A stretch of DNA of 64,000 nucleotides, from NCBI GenBank assembly GCA_018292915.2, contig JACVVK020000088.1, positions 851,501-915,500 on the forward strand, in the 5' to 3' direction. Made by a program: the position numbers and the translations under genes. The DNA is from Batillaria attramentaria (Eukaryota > Mollusca > Gastropoda > Batillariidae). The notes under the pieces are model-generated. The model ran no database searches. It saw only the letters and a list, made by a program, of their open reading frames with translations, and was not told where the DNA came from. Positions 23,862 to 34,849 of the stretch are shown here, one piece after another. Numbering within the stretch: the first letter of the stretch is position 1; every line of letters begins with the position of its first letter.

Positions 23862-24128
23862 AGTCTGGAATGTGGAGCAAAGAAACTGGCTTTTGCACCA
23901 AATGCTGTAGTGAACCAGCTTGAATTGGTCAATCAGCACTTAAAGCAAGCCTTAGAAATACTTTTCACCTCAGAATGTATGAGACTGAGATTGGGAAAAA
24001 AGGGAGCTGCTCTATGTTATTACTTTTTTGCTGATGTCATCCAATGTCCATTGGCAACTGCCAGAATTCAAATGACACCAGTTTATTTGTGTTGTTTGCA
24101 TCAAAAGATGTTCAATATTGCTTTCTGA
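23862..24128 (+). other. Unidentified coding-like exon
   Basis: After an AG at 23859-23860 the frame is open to a TGA near 24128, reading SLECGAKKLAFAPNAVVNQL then ELVNQHLKQALEILF, RLRLGKKGAALCYYF. Amino-acid composition looks like a real soluble helical protein. I do not recognise it. About 200 bases on, near 24345, the plus frame reads PKKTPKNVPPGY. This echoes VPKYIPPGYM in the exon-like block at 26599-26650, so the pieces may be remnants of one gene. Confidence 0.3.
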
Positions 24129-24723
24129 GTACACAGATGAACAATTAACGCATAAGTGTATTTGGCATCCACACAATACGTCAATAGTGTCTTCTGTGCC
24201 TGCCAGTGTGTCTGTGAGAGCATGTCTTGGTGTCTGCCAGTGTGTGCCTTGGTGTCTGCTGGTGTATATATGTCTTTGTGTCTGAGGGTGTCTGAATTTT
24301 TTGTTTGTTTGTTTTTTGCAAGCAGCAATGAGTCACTTAGGTGCCCGAAAAAAACACCCAAAAACGTTCCACCAGGCTATTAGGCCCAGCCCCAAGCTTT
24401 GTTGGCCTGGGCAGTATTCTCACTAAAATTTCACTTGGGACGCAATGGCTAGTCTGTTCAAATCAACGTATTTGAAAGAAAAAAGTTCAGTAGCTTGCAA
24501 TTATTCTTTCCTGGAAATATCAACAAAGAAATAAACTACAGAAGAATATTCAGGAGGAGGCCCTGCACAAGTCACCGGCTGCAACCCAAACGCGCCGTAT
24601 TGACACCTATGCACTTGCGCTGAAGCAGGTTTTTGCGCACGAAGAAAATTAGAGAAGACTTCGGATAGCTGTTGAAAAAAATAACTATGAAATCAAATGC
24701 ATGCATCGTAATGGAAATATCAC
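24129..24723. other. Stretch between orphan exon and candidate CRBN exon 1
   Basis: Low-complexity TGTC-rich at 24180-24300, otherwise unremarkable. On minus it would be the first intron of CRBN. Confidence 0.3.
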
Positions 24724-24821
24724 CCAAAACACGAACACATGCGGTCGTTGTCTGAACTTGAACTGTCGTCTGCATTTCCAGCCAGATTGTGTCCCAACAA
24801 CGGAAGTAAGTCGTCCGCCAT
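24724..24821 (-). CDS. Candidate first coding exon of the CRBN gene
   Basis: On minus, ATG at 24821 opens MADDLLPLLGHNLAGNADDS followed by a serine/aspartate run, with donor GG|GTGATA at 24723. A short acidic N-terminus with an LPLL motif fits cereblon. However, the phase at this donor does not match the exon at 17023, so either another donor, a further exon, or a different gene is involved. Confidence 0.4.
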
Positions 24822-24960
24822 TATAGGTAAATTATCGTTCTTTTTACCGATATCACGTGATCATCAAAAGACACGTGATCGGAAATAGCCAATGACAGAA
24901 TCTGTCGTGTACTTAGTCCACTTCCGCAGTTCTCGAAGGAACGTGTCAGTCCGTCAACAA
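24822..24960. promoter_or_regulatory. Probable bidirectional promoter
   Basis: Lies between a minus-strand ATG at 24821 and the likely 5' leader of DNAJB9. It holds the palindrome ATCACGTGAT at 24852-24861, a second CACGTGATC at 24872-24880, and a CCAAT box at 24889-24893. CACGTG boxes bind bHLH-ZIP factors. An exact ER-stress element (CCAAT-N9-CCACG) is not present. Confidence 0.45.
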
Positions 24961-25088
24961 AACTGGTGCACCTTGGAATTAGTTGCTGTTGTTTGAGGTA
25001 TTGTGGACGAAACGACACACCGTGCAGGTCGGTGATTGAGGTGGACAAACAAAATAGAATTGATCACTGAGGATATCGTTTCTTTGGG
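24961..25088 (+). other. Probable 5' untranslated exon of DNAJB9
   Basis: CpG-containing, ends in a strong donor GG|GTGAGT at 25088 and is followed by intron-like sequence. The assignment to DNAJB9 rests on position and strand only. Confidence 0.35.
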
Positions 25089-25184
25089 GTGAGTTCATTG
25101 TTGGTGTCGTGATAAGTCACAACGTGGTTTGTTGTTTTGGTATGTTACGATTAGAAATTGCACGAGACTTGGTCAGGAGAACTG

Positions 25185-25400
25185 ACAGGGGATTTGGTCT
25201 AGCGGTTAAATGCGACGTCAGATCCAAACTGGCTAGTTCGAATACCCAGTGGACAGGTGTGATTTTCCCTCACCAAATCGAGTCAAAATCACGTGCAGTA
25301 GTTCATGGTGCTTGTCTTGCCTTCTTCACTTGTACAACAGGCATACACCATCTGATCTCAACTGTGCACGTTTAAAAATCCCATTTCAAACGGCCGCGGA
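25185..25400 (+). mobile_element. tRNA-derived SINE of a second type (tentative)
   Basis: A-box-like GGTCTAGCGGTTAAATG, then B-box-like TAGTTCGAATACC 35 bases on, followed by a non-tRNA body ending in CACGTTTAAAAATCCC. No target duplication found. Confidence 0.4.
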
Positions 25401-26138
25401 ACCAGCACGTACAACTACACTGACAATCGTCCTCGGTATGCTGAGGTTGCATGGTCATTTAATAAGAGAAAGTAAAATGTATTTTTTCCACATCCCAAAA
25501 ATATATATGTACCATACAAAAAGAGGGACCTTGACAATATTTCTGCAGGTAACACACAGGCTTTAAACATATATATGGTAAATATTGCTTTACTTTTGTG
25601 ATGCTGTCCAAGTTGCACCTCTGACTGCTGTGTACAGCTGCGTTAAACTTATTCACTGAAAACGTTGTGTAGATCTCATACTCATGAAGGAAAACTACCC
25701 CAATCATCGTATGGAGTGTGCTTGTCAACTGGCAGATTTTTTTTGATTTTTTTTTTTTGGGGGGGGGGGGGAGATTTTAGACATTAAAAAATTAGGAAGT
25801 ACAGCTACGTACATGTGCATGAACCGAAAACGACAATTAGTTTGAGTGCACCGCCTTTTAGTTCTGACTGGGATTATATTGCAAGTCACAGCATGTCATA
25901 CCAGTAAGAGTTGATATGGTTTCAGACTGCTGTTCAGTTTACAAGTGGGCAGTTTTGCCTGTAGTCAGCTCTGCAACTTTACAATTTTCCCTAAGCTAGA
26001 ATTGCTTTGCGTTTTCTTTTTTGGTTTATTGTGTGTGTGTGTGCATGCTTCCTGTTTGTTTGCTTTTTTTTTTTTTTTAAAGCAGGATACTGACGTGTCG
26101 AAAAATGCTGACATTTGTGTGGAATAATACTGACAGAC
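25401..26138. other. Probable DNAJB9 5' intron, nothing recognised
   Basis: T-run plus G-run at 25738-25772 and a short (TG)n at 26030; otherwise featureless. Confidence 0.3.
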
Positions 26139-26548
26139 ACTTTTGGGGTTTGGCACCTCTGTAGACAGCAATGAAACCTGTGCAGACATACCCTTTTGAG
26201 TTACCTTGACTGAAGGTCTAAAGCTGTCTGTTGTGAATTTTTACTTTACACTTTTTGCAGAAACTACTAATACTGGAGCCATCCAACTTGACATAATGGT
26301 ATACTGTGATACATTAATGATTAAATCTCTACTGACAGATCTTGTTTGAAGGACTTTGACCCAAGGTCAAGGCCATACAAGCTGTCCTGGGGAAATTGTA
26401 ATATTGCCATTTTCTGTGATCGCTAGAGACACCTTACTGACTGACATGATGATAGATAGTGATAAGGGCTTTATAAACATACCGGTACTTTTTTGAATGA
26501 CCTTGACCCATTTCACAGGTGAGCCAAGGAGGCTTCTGTCGCTCTTTA
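26139..26548 (-). mobile_element. AGGTCA-type repeat element, fragment D
   Basis: Two or three palindromic AGGTCA units ending in CACAGGTGAGCCAAGGAGGC, the reverse of the element's left end. The other end is missing. Confidence 0.6.
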
Positions 26549-26598
26549 TTTCAGAATTGAAAGTTTTGTGAATTAATCTAGATTTCTTCCTTCTCCAG

Positions 26599-26650
26599 CA
26601 ATAGTTAATCCCGTAGGTGTCCCAAAGTACATTCCACCAGGCTACATGAA
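26599..26650 (+). other. Possible small upstream exon
   Basis: Bounded by CTCCAG| and |GTGAGT. It reads GVPKYIPPGYM in one frame. It may be a non-coding leader exon of DNAJB9 or a relic of the unknown gene at 23862. Confidence 0.3.
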
Positions 26651-26668
26651 GTGAGTTTGTGTTGGTTT

Positions 26669-27104
26669 TTAAGTTGTTTCTCTATAGAGAAACAACTTCA
26701 TACGATGGGGCAGATTTTGCTACGCGCAGCAGCAAGTTTCAGTAGTACAAAACAAGCCCTTCCAGATTTCATATGATATTGTATGTGAAAAATAATTCAG
26801 TCGGGGAAGTCACAAAGCCAACATGGAAATCACAAGACATGTAGAAGCATCTTCAGACGATCTCAGTGCTCCAGGCTGACGTCAAATGTTTAGTTCATGG
26901 AATTGACGTCCTCTCTTGCTCTCCACCCCCACCCCCAACCCCCAGTCACGTGGCTAATCGATCGTAGCGGATCTAGTGTCATTGGTAGGACTTGAAGAGG
27001 GGAGAATCGGCAACAGTAACAACAGACAGACAAAATACATACATGTACATATGTAACATGAAATTTGGAGAAACAACTTTGTAGGACGGGGCCCTCCTTG
27101 TTTA
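26669..27104 (-). mobile_element. Composite 'GTTGTTTCTC' element, internally deleted copy f
   Basis: Both ends are present: GTTGTTTCTCTATAGAGAAAC at 26676 and the reverse of ACAAGGAGG at about 27100. The interior is cut to about 0.43 kb, and it lacks the SINE found in other copies. It lies just upstream of the DNAJB9 start codon exon. Confidence 0.7.
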
Positions 27105-27189
27105 ATTATTCTGCAGGTTTACAAACATTTCAAATTGTATTCACCTTTTTGGTTACAGGTTGGCTGTGTAAGTCCATCCAAAGGGTAAT

Positions 27190-29978
27190 ATGAAGCGTGA
27201 TTATGTGCTTGCTCTGTGGGCTGTTTGTGCGGTTATTACTGCCATAAGCTATGCAGCAGAAGACTACTACAAAATTCTTGGTGTCAAGCGCAGTGCCTCA
27301 CAAAAGGACATCAAAAAAGCATTCAGGAATCTTGCGCTGAAGTATCATCCTGACAAGAACAAGGATCCAGACGCAGAGAAAAAATTTGTGAAAATAGCAA
27401 AAGGTTAGTTGTGTAAATTTTGCTCAAGTGCTGGTGTGTGGTGAATCCAATAGATATGCATATATATATAATATGCGCCGTTTGTACCAAAAGGGCAGGG
27501 GCGTAGTACTGTCTGTGTAAAATGTTTCTTGCAACCAGTACCAAAAGAACTAAGCAAAAACTAAAGCTGTGCTCCAGTTTGCGAAATACAGTGTATTTAC
27601 TGATTTAGTATCCAGTAACTTTTGAGAAGAGGATTGTCAGTGTGCATCGTTATTTGCATCAATCAGTGTGTAACTGATGCTTTACACTAGGTAAATAGGT
27701 TGCAGAAATGGTAACTGAACTGCTGAATAATTTCATTTGTGCATGCATCAGATTTCAGAAGTTGAGGTTGTGCATCATTAGTACTGTATTGAAATTGAAT
27801 TCTTTATTACGAATTTGATAAGTTTGTGTGAAAGTATTTGAGCGGCACCAGGAGTTGAATGTGCCAACATTGCTCTGTTGGGCTGGCACTGCAACTCATT
27901 TCAGTTACCCGGTGATGTATACACCGTCTTACACAACTACATACATCCAGCTAGTGAAAGCTTGCTGCCACTAATCACATAGTACATGTCTTGGGAGAAA
28001 AGCATACTGCGGATACTGCAAGCATTTTGGACAAGTGTCTATTGGATTGGTTAGGTACATGTACCAGTTGGTAAATGGCCCCCAATGTCCTTGCTATTAC
28101 AGCTGTTTCGTGGCCATCCATTAGTGAAAGGACCCTAGTAATTTTTTATTGATGTTATTAGTTAATAATAATAATAATATTTATAGGGCGCCTATCCCCG
28201 TGGAACGAGCTCTAGGCGCCGTACAATTTAAAACCTAAAAAAAACAACAACAAAAAACATTCACTCAACTCAATGTACACTGCGTAAGAACAACACACAC
28301 ACACACACACACACACACAGCTGAAAAAATAAGCAGAGACCAAGATAAAAAAAAAAACCAAGAACAAGTGCCAGTGATAAAATCCAAAACAAAAGAACAG
28401 ATTAAAATGAGACAGATAAAACCTAAAAGACAGCAATGGAAAGGAGCTAAAAGAAAGACTGTCACTATAAGACTTGCATACTATGCCACCCATTGCGCAT
28501 TTTGAGATCACTGCTCATAAGTATGAATTGCGCAGATCAGTCCAGATACTTTAAAAACAAGTGTGTCTTAAGGTTGGATTCAAAAGACGACAGTGTTGGG
28601 CAATCTCTGAGGGGCTTTGGTAAAGTGTCCATGTGGCAGGTTATTCTTATTAAGCGTCTGGCTAGTCACAGTTGCTGTTACACTAATTACATGTATATTG
28701 TATTTTTCTGTTTGCAGCTTATGAGGTTTTGTCAGACAAAGAAAAGCGAAAGCAGTACGACATGTATGGGGATGATAGTGAGCAGACTCAGCAAGGCCAA
28801 GATTTCAAGTCCAACTTCAACTTTGATGACTTTTTCAAGAACTTTGACGATGCCTTCAGGCAGCACCAGCACCAGCATCAGCACCAGCACCATCATGGTG
28901 CTCACCACTTCCAGCATGGTCATCATAATTTTCACCATGGTGGTCCCAACACATTCAAATTCCATGCAGGTGGTGGAGGAGGTTTCTTTAACTTTGATGA
29001 TCTCTTTGATGATGCTGGAGATGACTTTTTTGGTAACTTCCATTTTGGTGGCAGCCAAGGCCAGAGAGGAGGTATGCACTTTGATTTTGGAAATGGTTTT
29101 TTCACTGATGACCTGTTTGGTGATGACATGTTTGGCCAGCACAACAAATACAGCAGGAATGCCAATCAACACTTTCACCAACCCCACAGTCACCAGACTG
29201 CCCATCATGCTCAGTCTCATAATTCAGGTGAGTGTGTAACTGGTGAGACTGGGCTTTCTGGTGATGGTGGTGATGGATGTTCAGATTTTTTTGTGCCTGA
29301 GAATGAAATGATTAAGAGTATTGCCACTATCAGTTTTCCAACTTTGTTGGCTCACTTGAGAGTATTTAAACCCACTTCCACTATTTTCCTAGCGATGTCG
29401 TCCCACTAACACAGTTACACTGTAACATATACTAGCTGTGCTATCGGTGCATAAGAGTTATTTAAGATATAGGCTCGCTGTTCAGGCAAGAGAAAACAGG
29501 ATTCTCATCTTGTGTCGTTTGGGGCAATGGATGAGCAGACAAGTGCATTTGGCCTCCCTGGAATGTTTTTACCAGCTTGTCCCTCGTTCTGCTGGTTCAA
29601 ATATATATATGCCACATGTCTATGTGCTGATTCTACTTGAGATACTTAAACTTGCTGTGTATATATAGATATATTATAATACATGTATTTATTCCTCTTC
29701 TGCCGCTAGCATCAGTTCAGAGGAAGGGATAGATTATTTTCCGCAATTTTGAATAATTTGCAGTGAAAGCTGTCCACCTGCATGTTGCAACATGTGCTGC
29801 TCTGAATTAGATGTTTGACATGTTTTCCTTAAATTGCTTTCGTGTCTTACTGATGCATTGGTTTGCATACATCTTACTGTCTTTTTTTTCCACCCGCCCA
29901 GGATTCCATGGCCAGTCTTGCCGCACGGTGACACAGAGGGTGGGAAATATGGTTACAACGCACACTGTGTGTTCATGA
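27190..29978 (+). CDS. DNAJB9: ER-resident J-domain co-chaperone ERdj4
   Basis: Exons 27190-27403, 28718-29227 and 29902-29978 join in phase to give 266 residues. The transcript exon likely begins at 27159 after TTACAG. Residues 1 to about 23 form a signal peptide ([17 protein letters not shown]). The J domain covers about 25-90, with HPD at 53-55 and YEVLSD after the first intron. A Gly/Phe- and Asp-rich middle contains a histidine-rich run ([15 protein letters not shown]). The C-terminus [20 protein letters not shown] matches the conserved tail of DNAJB9, which identifies it over other J proteins. The family stimulates BiP in the ER lumen, represses IRE1 and assists ER-associated degradation. 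It is longer than the human protein (about 223) because of the His/Asp-rich middle. An L2-type LINE fragment lies in the first coding intron. Confidence 0.92.
27404..28162. other. DNAJB9 intron, unique part
   Basis: No exon or repeat recognised before the LINE fragment at 28163. Confidence 0.4.
28163..28640 (-). mobile_element. 5'-truncated L2-like LINE 3' end
   Basis: Reverse complement of 54105-54640: the (ATT)n tail, GGCGCCTATCCCCGTGGAAC, an (AC)n tract, and on minus the coding end matching CCAAAGCCCCTCAGAGATTG. It lies in the DNAJB9 intron, opposite to the gene. Confidence 0.85.
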
Positions 29979-30819
29979 TATCCTGCTACTGAGACAGTAC
30001 AGCATCAAGTTGGATTGTGGACTGGATGTCGTCTTTGGGAATATGTTTCACTTGCTGCTGTTTGTGTTAAGCACATTGCATTTAAACCATGTCAGAACTG
30101 GCCTGCCCATGTCTTTCAGCCAAAGTGTCAGGAGTTGTGGGACTGCTTGTGTTACTTCTAGTTTACGTGTATGCAAAAAGAATTATTGGAATTTCTCCTT
30201 TAACCGAATCTGTGTCAGAACTGTGGAGAAATTCACTGCACCTAGTGGTTCAAGTGTTTATCATGTCAGGTGAAACTTGTCCAGCCCCCTTCTGATATTG
30301 GTTCATATTGTTTAACTACAGGCAAGCAGAAGATTCAGCAGCTTGCACTATCCAGTTAACTCTCACAAAAACAAGAACGTAAACATGAGAACTCATCAGC
30401 CATTATGTGACAGCTGAACCTCAGCAAGTACTGTCATTTTGTTCCTGTAGCCAGGATTACTGGACACAGTGGAAAATATCACAACTTTGCACAGGACACT
30501 CTGACTGCAGTTTATTACCTCAGAAGTGGTGTGTGTGTTGTACCAGTTAATGTTGATTATTCTTTTCTTTCCTGGACATTTTTTTATCCACTATTCGGAA
30601 TGCAGACTTGTTAGTCCTATATACGGGAATTTTCTGGTGACTTTTTGACATTTTACATGAAAACAGCTACATCTAAAATGCTTAGGTTTCTTGCATAAAT
30701 AGAACTTTACGTTATAGCAAGCAGTATTCACATACCAGATGTTACAAGAAATCCTTTGTCAGCGGTCTGGAAGAAACTTAACTTTGTTCTCTCTCTGTCA
30801 TGTGTGTTATGTTGTTTTT
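29979..30819 (+). other. Likely DNAJB9 3' untranslated region
   Basis: Directly follows the TGA at 29976-29978. No canonical AATAAA before the AGGTCA element at 30820 was noticed, so the transcript end is unresolved. Confidence 0.35.
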
Positions 30820-31922
30820 GGCTCACTTGTGTAACAAAGTGAGTCTATGTAATAGCCCTCCGTCGTCTGTCTGTGTGTGTGTGTTTGCAGTAAACCTTAA
30901 CATTGGCCTTTTCTCAGAATCTACAAATAGCAGAGGCACCAAACTTGGCATGCTGATAGACAGCCATAAGACCTTTCAAAATGTACCATACTGATTGACC
31001 TTGACCCAAGGTCAAGATCGCTAAAGCTGTCTGTTCGGAAATTTTGCATCGGCATTTTCTCAGAATCTAGAAAAGCAAGAGACATCAAACTTTGCATGGT
31101 GATAGACATTGACAACACCTTTACTGACATACCTGTATTCAGTGACTTTAAGTCAAGGTCAAGGCCATACAAGCTGTTTGCAGAAAAGCTTTCAAAACCT
31201 TAACATTGGCATTTTCTCAGAAACAATAAACAGTAGAAGCACCAAACCTGGCTTGCTGATAGATAGCAGTAAGACCACCCAATGCATACCATTTTGAATG
31301 ACCTTGACTGAAGGTCAAGGTCATTAAAGCTGTCATTGGAAATTTAAAATTGCCATTTTCTCAGAATCTAGGGGTACCAGAGGCTTCAAACTTTGCATGG
31401 TGATAGACATTGACAAAGCCTGTACTGGCATACTAGTATTCAATTTCCTTGAGTCAAGGTCAAGGCCATTCAAGATGTTTTGCGGAAACTTGAACGTTAG
31501 CATTTTCTTGGAAACAACAGAAAGCAGAGGCACCAAACAAGGCACAATGATAGACAGAAATGAGACCTATGCAGACATACCCTTTTGAATGACCTTGACT
31601 CAAGGTCAAGGTTATTACAGCTGTTGTGAAATTTTACATTACCATTTGTACAGAAACTACAAAACTAGAGCTATCAAACTTGGCATAATGATAGTCATTG
31701 ATAAGCTTTTACAGATCTCATTCAAATGACCTTGACCCAAGGTCAAGGTCATACAAGCTGTCCTGGGAAAACTGTTATATTGCCATTTTCCGTTTTCTTA
31801 GGAACTGTCAACACAAGAGACACCTTACTTCAGGATAGATAGTGATAAGAGTTTTACAAACATACTCTTTTGAATGACCTTGACCCATCTCACAAGTGAG
31901 CCAAGGAGGCTTTGCTCCTCTA
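30820..31922 (-). mobile_element. AGGTCA-type repeat element, copy E (complete)
   Basis: Reads GGCTCACTTGTGTAACAAAG at the left and TGAGCCAAGGAGGC..CTCTAG at the right, the reverse of copies A-C. Contains about eight TGACCTTGA / TCAAGGTCA-type sites. Confidence 0.75.
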
Positions 31923-32143
31923 GGTGTTTTTTTGTTATGTTATTGTTGTTGTTGTTTGTTTGTTGTTGTTTTTGTGGGGGTTTTTTTAGGGGGGGGGGGG
32001 GGCTATTTACTGTATGCTGTGTGCACTAGAAGCAAACAGGTTGCTCAAGGGATTAAGTGCACTTTGTCCATATGTTCATGTGCCTTTGAAAAGGAATTAG
32101 TGGTTTACCTGTGATCTTTATTTTTTTCAGTGCACTTCAAATT

Positions 32144-32225
32144 TGTGACCCTCCACCACGAAATGAGTCGTCTTGTAACATGAACAAATAGCACAAGAAG
32201 ACTCATTTCGTGGTGGAGGGTCACA
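32144..32225. repeat. Perfect hairpin, 26-base arms
   Basis: 32144-32169 (TGTGACCCTCCACCACGAAA and on) is exactly complementary to 32200-32225, with a 30-base spacer. It could be a tiny foldback element or a structured RNA segment. Confidence 0.85.
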
Positions 32226-32839
32226 TTTAGCTGTGTCACGTTTATCATAAACTGTGTTTCACTCCGACCTAGTGCTGTGTAATAACTAGATTTGTGCCCA
32301 GGACGCACAAAAAAACCTGCCTGTATGCTGTACTGCTGATTGTGCCAGTGTGTTCCGGTGTGGTACTTCAGGGGTTGCAGACACTAATGATTTTGATAAT
32401 GATGACCTACCTTTGTTTCAGTCATATATGGAGATGCATTCATGCTTTTAGTGCTGGTTGGACGCTGCATCCCTCGTGGGTATCGCGGCATGCTCACCTG
32501 ATAAGGGTCCCATTGACCCGAAACCATAGTTGTGAGCAGCTAAAATCACCAATTCATATGGCCTAGGTTGTACCGACCATTTTCCTCTTCGTGGGAGGGG
32601 AATGGGGGCCCTATGAATGGTGAGATACCCTTAGATCTGTTAGATGTTTCAGCGGTAGGATGGTAGCTCCCCCCCCCCCCCCCCCCCACTTCCACTGTGG
32701 CTTGTAGCCAATGTAGGGCAAGGCGGACTTGTCCAATAGCATACAAGGCACACATCATCTAGATCTAGGGAGTGTTCTCAGCTTTACTTACTTCCCATAT
32801 ATACAGTGTGGCTCTGTCTGTCTGTGCGCGATAAAACTT
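32226..32839. other. Intergenic, nothing recognised
   Basis: Contains a C-run at 32671-32687. No exon or element ends noted. Confidence 0.3.
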
Positions 32840-33210
32840 AACTTTCTCACATCGCAATCAGAACCCCCAGACCGAGGAGAGGAGGGGGGGGGGGGGATCC
32901 TGAAAATCAGAGTTTATCATCCTTTTCCGCCACCTGTCGCCAAACAGGGAGACCAGAAAACACAATTTGAAGGTTCTCACATCATGATCAGAGTTGGTGT
33001 ACTCAGGGGGACCCTGGAAACAAAACATCTTGGAAAATCTGAGTTTAACGTCCTTTAAAACCAAGTATTGCCAAACAGGGAGACCAGAAAACAAGACAGA
33101 TGACATAACCAGCCCTGCTGTACTCTGGTGGAAAAAAATCTTGGAAAACCAGAGTTGCATATCCTTTTTCACCACATTACCAAACAGGGAGAGCAGAAAG
33201 CACATACTAC
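32840..33210. repeat. Three tandem units of 110-130 bases with a SINE-tail-like segment
   Basis: CAAACAGGGAGACCAGAAAA occurs at 32941 and 33072 and, with one change, at 33181. Each is preceded by GAGTTTA.C(A/G)TCCTTT, which resembles the reversed tail of the tRNA-derived SINE. Confidence 0.65.
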
Positions 33211-34330
33211 ACATTACTATGCATCAGCCTGGGCTAAGGCGGGTACACCTGCTGGTACTACATATAGCACTTATCAACAATAATAATATGAATGTACTAA
33301 AATCTGAATGAGTCTCCTCCTGGAAAAGTGAAGAACATTGATTGTCATCAAATTTATTGTGTCATTTCATTCAGTGACAGGCACATGCATAAAAGTGGCT
33401 TTTCGAAATGTTGATGCCGAAGATTATGGGCTACTGCAACCTCTAATGTACTATAAATGCATGGTATAGTGTATTTTGATGCAATACTGCAAAAGTGAAT
33501 CAATCATAATAATTATCATTATATCCTGTGTGTATTTTCACCCATTCAGAGTGTCTGTGATACTGTCTATTATGGTTGCAAACACTGGTTTTGATTGAGA
33601 ATAATCACATGCTGTTGCTTTTGCTCATTTCGATCACTATGACAAAGCAGATCTGTTGCTGAACTCCTAGTGCTGCTACTCGTTGCCATGAGATTTTTGT
33701 TTCTCCTCATGCGAGGTTGTTTTTTTTTTGTTTTTGTTTTTTTTTCAGTTCAAAGGATTTTTTTTTTTTTCAAAATTTTGCCGGGTGTTTTTTTTTTTTT
33801 TGGGGGGGGGGGGGGGGCTGTTTTAGCTGCTTCAGCAGTACAAGGTGTTTGCTTGTTACCTTGATCATCTTATACTGCATCTGTGCTGAAGTTCTGCACC
33901 TATTCTGTGCCTGTACATACATATACAACACTTGGTGGAGAACATCGTGCATTCACTGCAGGTTGTATTCTGCCACTTGACTTGCACCCGTATGCATTAT
34001 CAAGAAAACCAAGCTTGTGTTGATGTGTGTGTGTGTGTGAGAGAGAAAGACATTTGATAAAATAAATGTATGAAAATTAATTATGCGCATTTGAGCCGTC
34101 AGATACAGATTTATTGTGTTGTGTGTGATTTGTGGGGACTGAAATTCTATGAAAAGAGAAAAAAAGATTTTGAGTGAACAAGTAGAAGAAGACACAAGGT
34201 TTTGTAACAAACTGGGAAGGAAACTGAAGTGCTGTATCATTCAGTGCTTTCAGAGTAAACAGGTTTTGTATGATCATAGAGGTGTGCCAACATTATTTAA
34301 CCTTTGCTGGACGTCACCTAAAAACTTGCA
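33211..34330. other. Intergenic, low-complexity tracts only
   Basis: T-runs and a G-run at 33718-33817, AATAAA at about 34061. No gene recognised. Confidence 0.3.
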
Positions 34331-34849
34331 CACCATACATTGTGGGTGCAAACACACCTGTACTTTAAAGAAGAAAACTTAAGCAACGCATGTGGGTGCA
34401 AACACACCCATGCTACTGTAGAAGGGAAAAAAACGTATGATCAGCTTCACCGTATATCCCCCACACATTTAAAGAAGGAACTTAACTGAATTAAATCACT
34501 TTGCTTACATGCACACATACTGATAGTCTGTATAAACTGGTTTTATACAGAAAAGTGATACGTCATAAACTTTTGTCGGATAACATTTTTTTCACTTATT
34601 TTTCCAAGACTGACCTCTCCATTTTAGCTGCCTGCCATTTCAATCACATACCTGGCAATATGCAGTTTCAATAAGCAGTGACATTTCATTTGGTTACACT
34701 GATATCCTGTTCAGTGTTGATATTTCTGTAAGTTTCTTTCTTGTGTACATGTATTTTCCTTGCATTTACACTTCTGTCGAACTGAATATACCCTTGAGAT
34801 TTCCTTCTTAAAACTTGTATGGGTGAGTTTGCACCCACAATGTATGGTG
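34331..34849. repeat. Inverted repeat pair about 0.5 kb apart
   Basis: 34331-34362 (CACCATACATTGTGGGTGCA and on) pairs with 34818-34849 with three mismatches. Further GGGTGCAAAC-type words occur at 34390, 34890 and 35095. Confidence 0.55.

Noticed and set aside
24724..24821. Joining this exon directly to the CRBN exon at 17023
   Set aside because: The best donor gives the wrong phase and creates a stop; weaker donors would fit but are not supported.
24822..24960. ER-stress response element (CCAAT-N9-CCACG)
   Set aside because: CCAAT is present at 24889, but the sequence nine bases on is TGTCG, not CCACG.
28212..28511. A 99-codon hydrophobic frame on minus in DNAJB9's intron
   Set aside because: The same frame is in the LINE 3' end at 54231; it is the untranslated tail of a LINE.
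28732..29220. 162-codon minus-strand frame opposite DNAJB9 exon 2
   Set aside because: Antisense shadow of a well-supported exon with biased codons.
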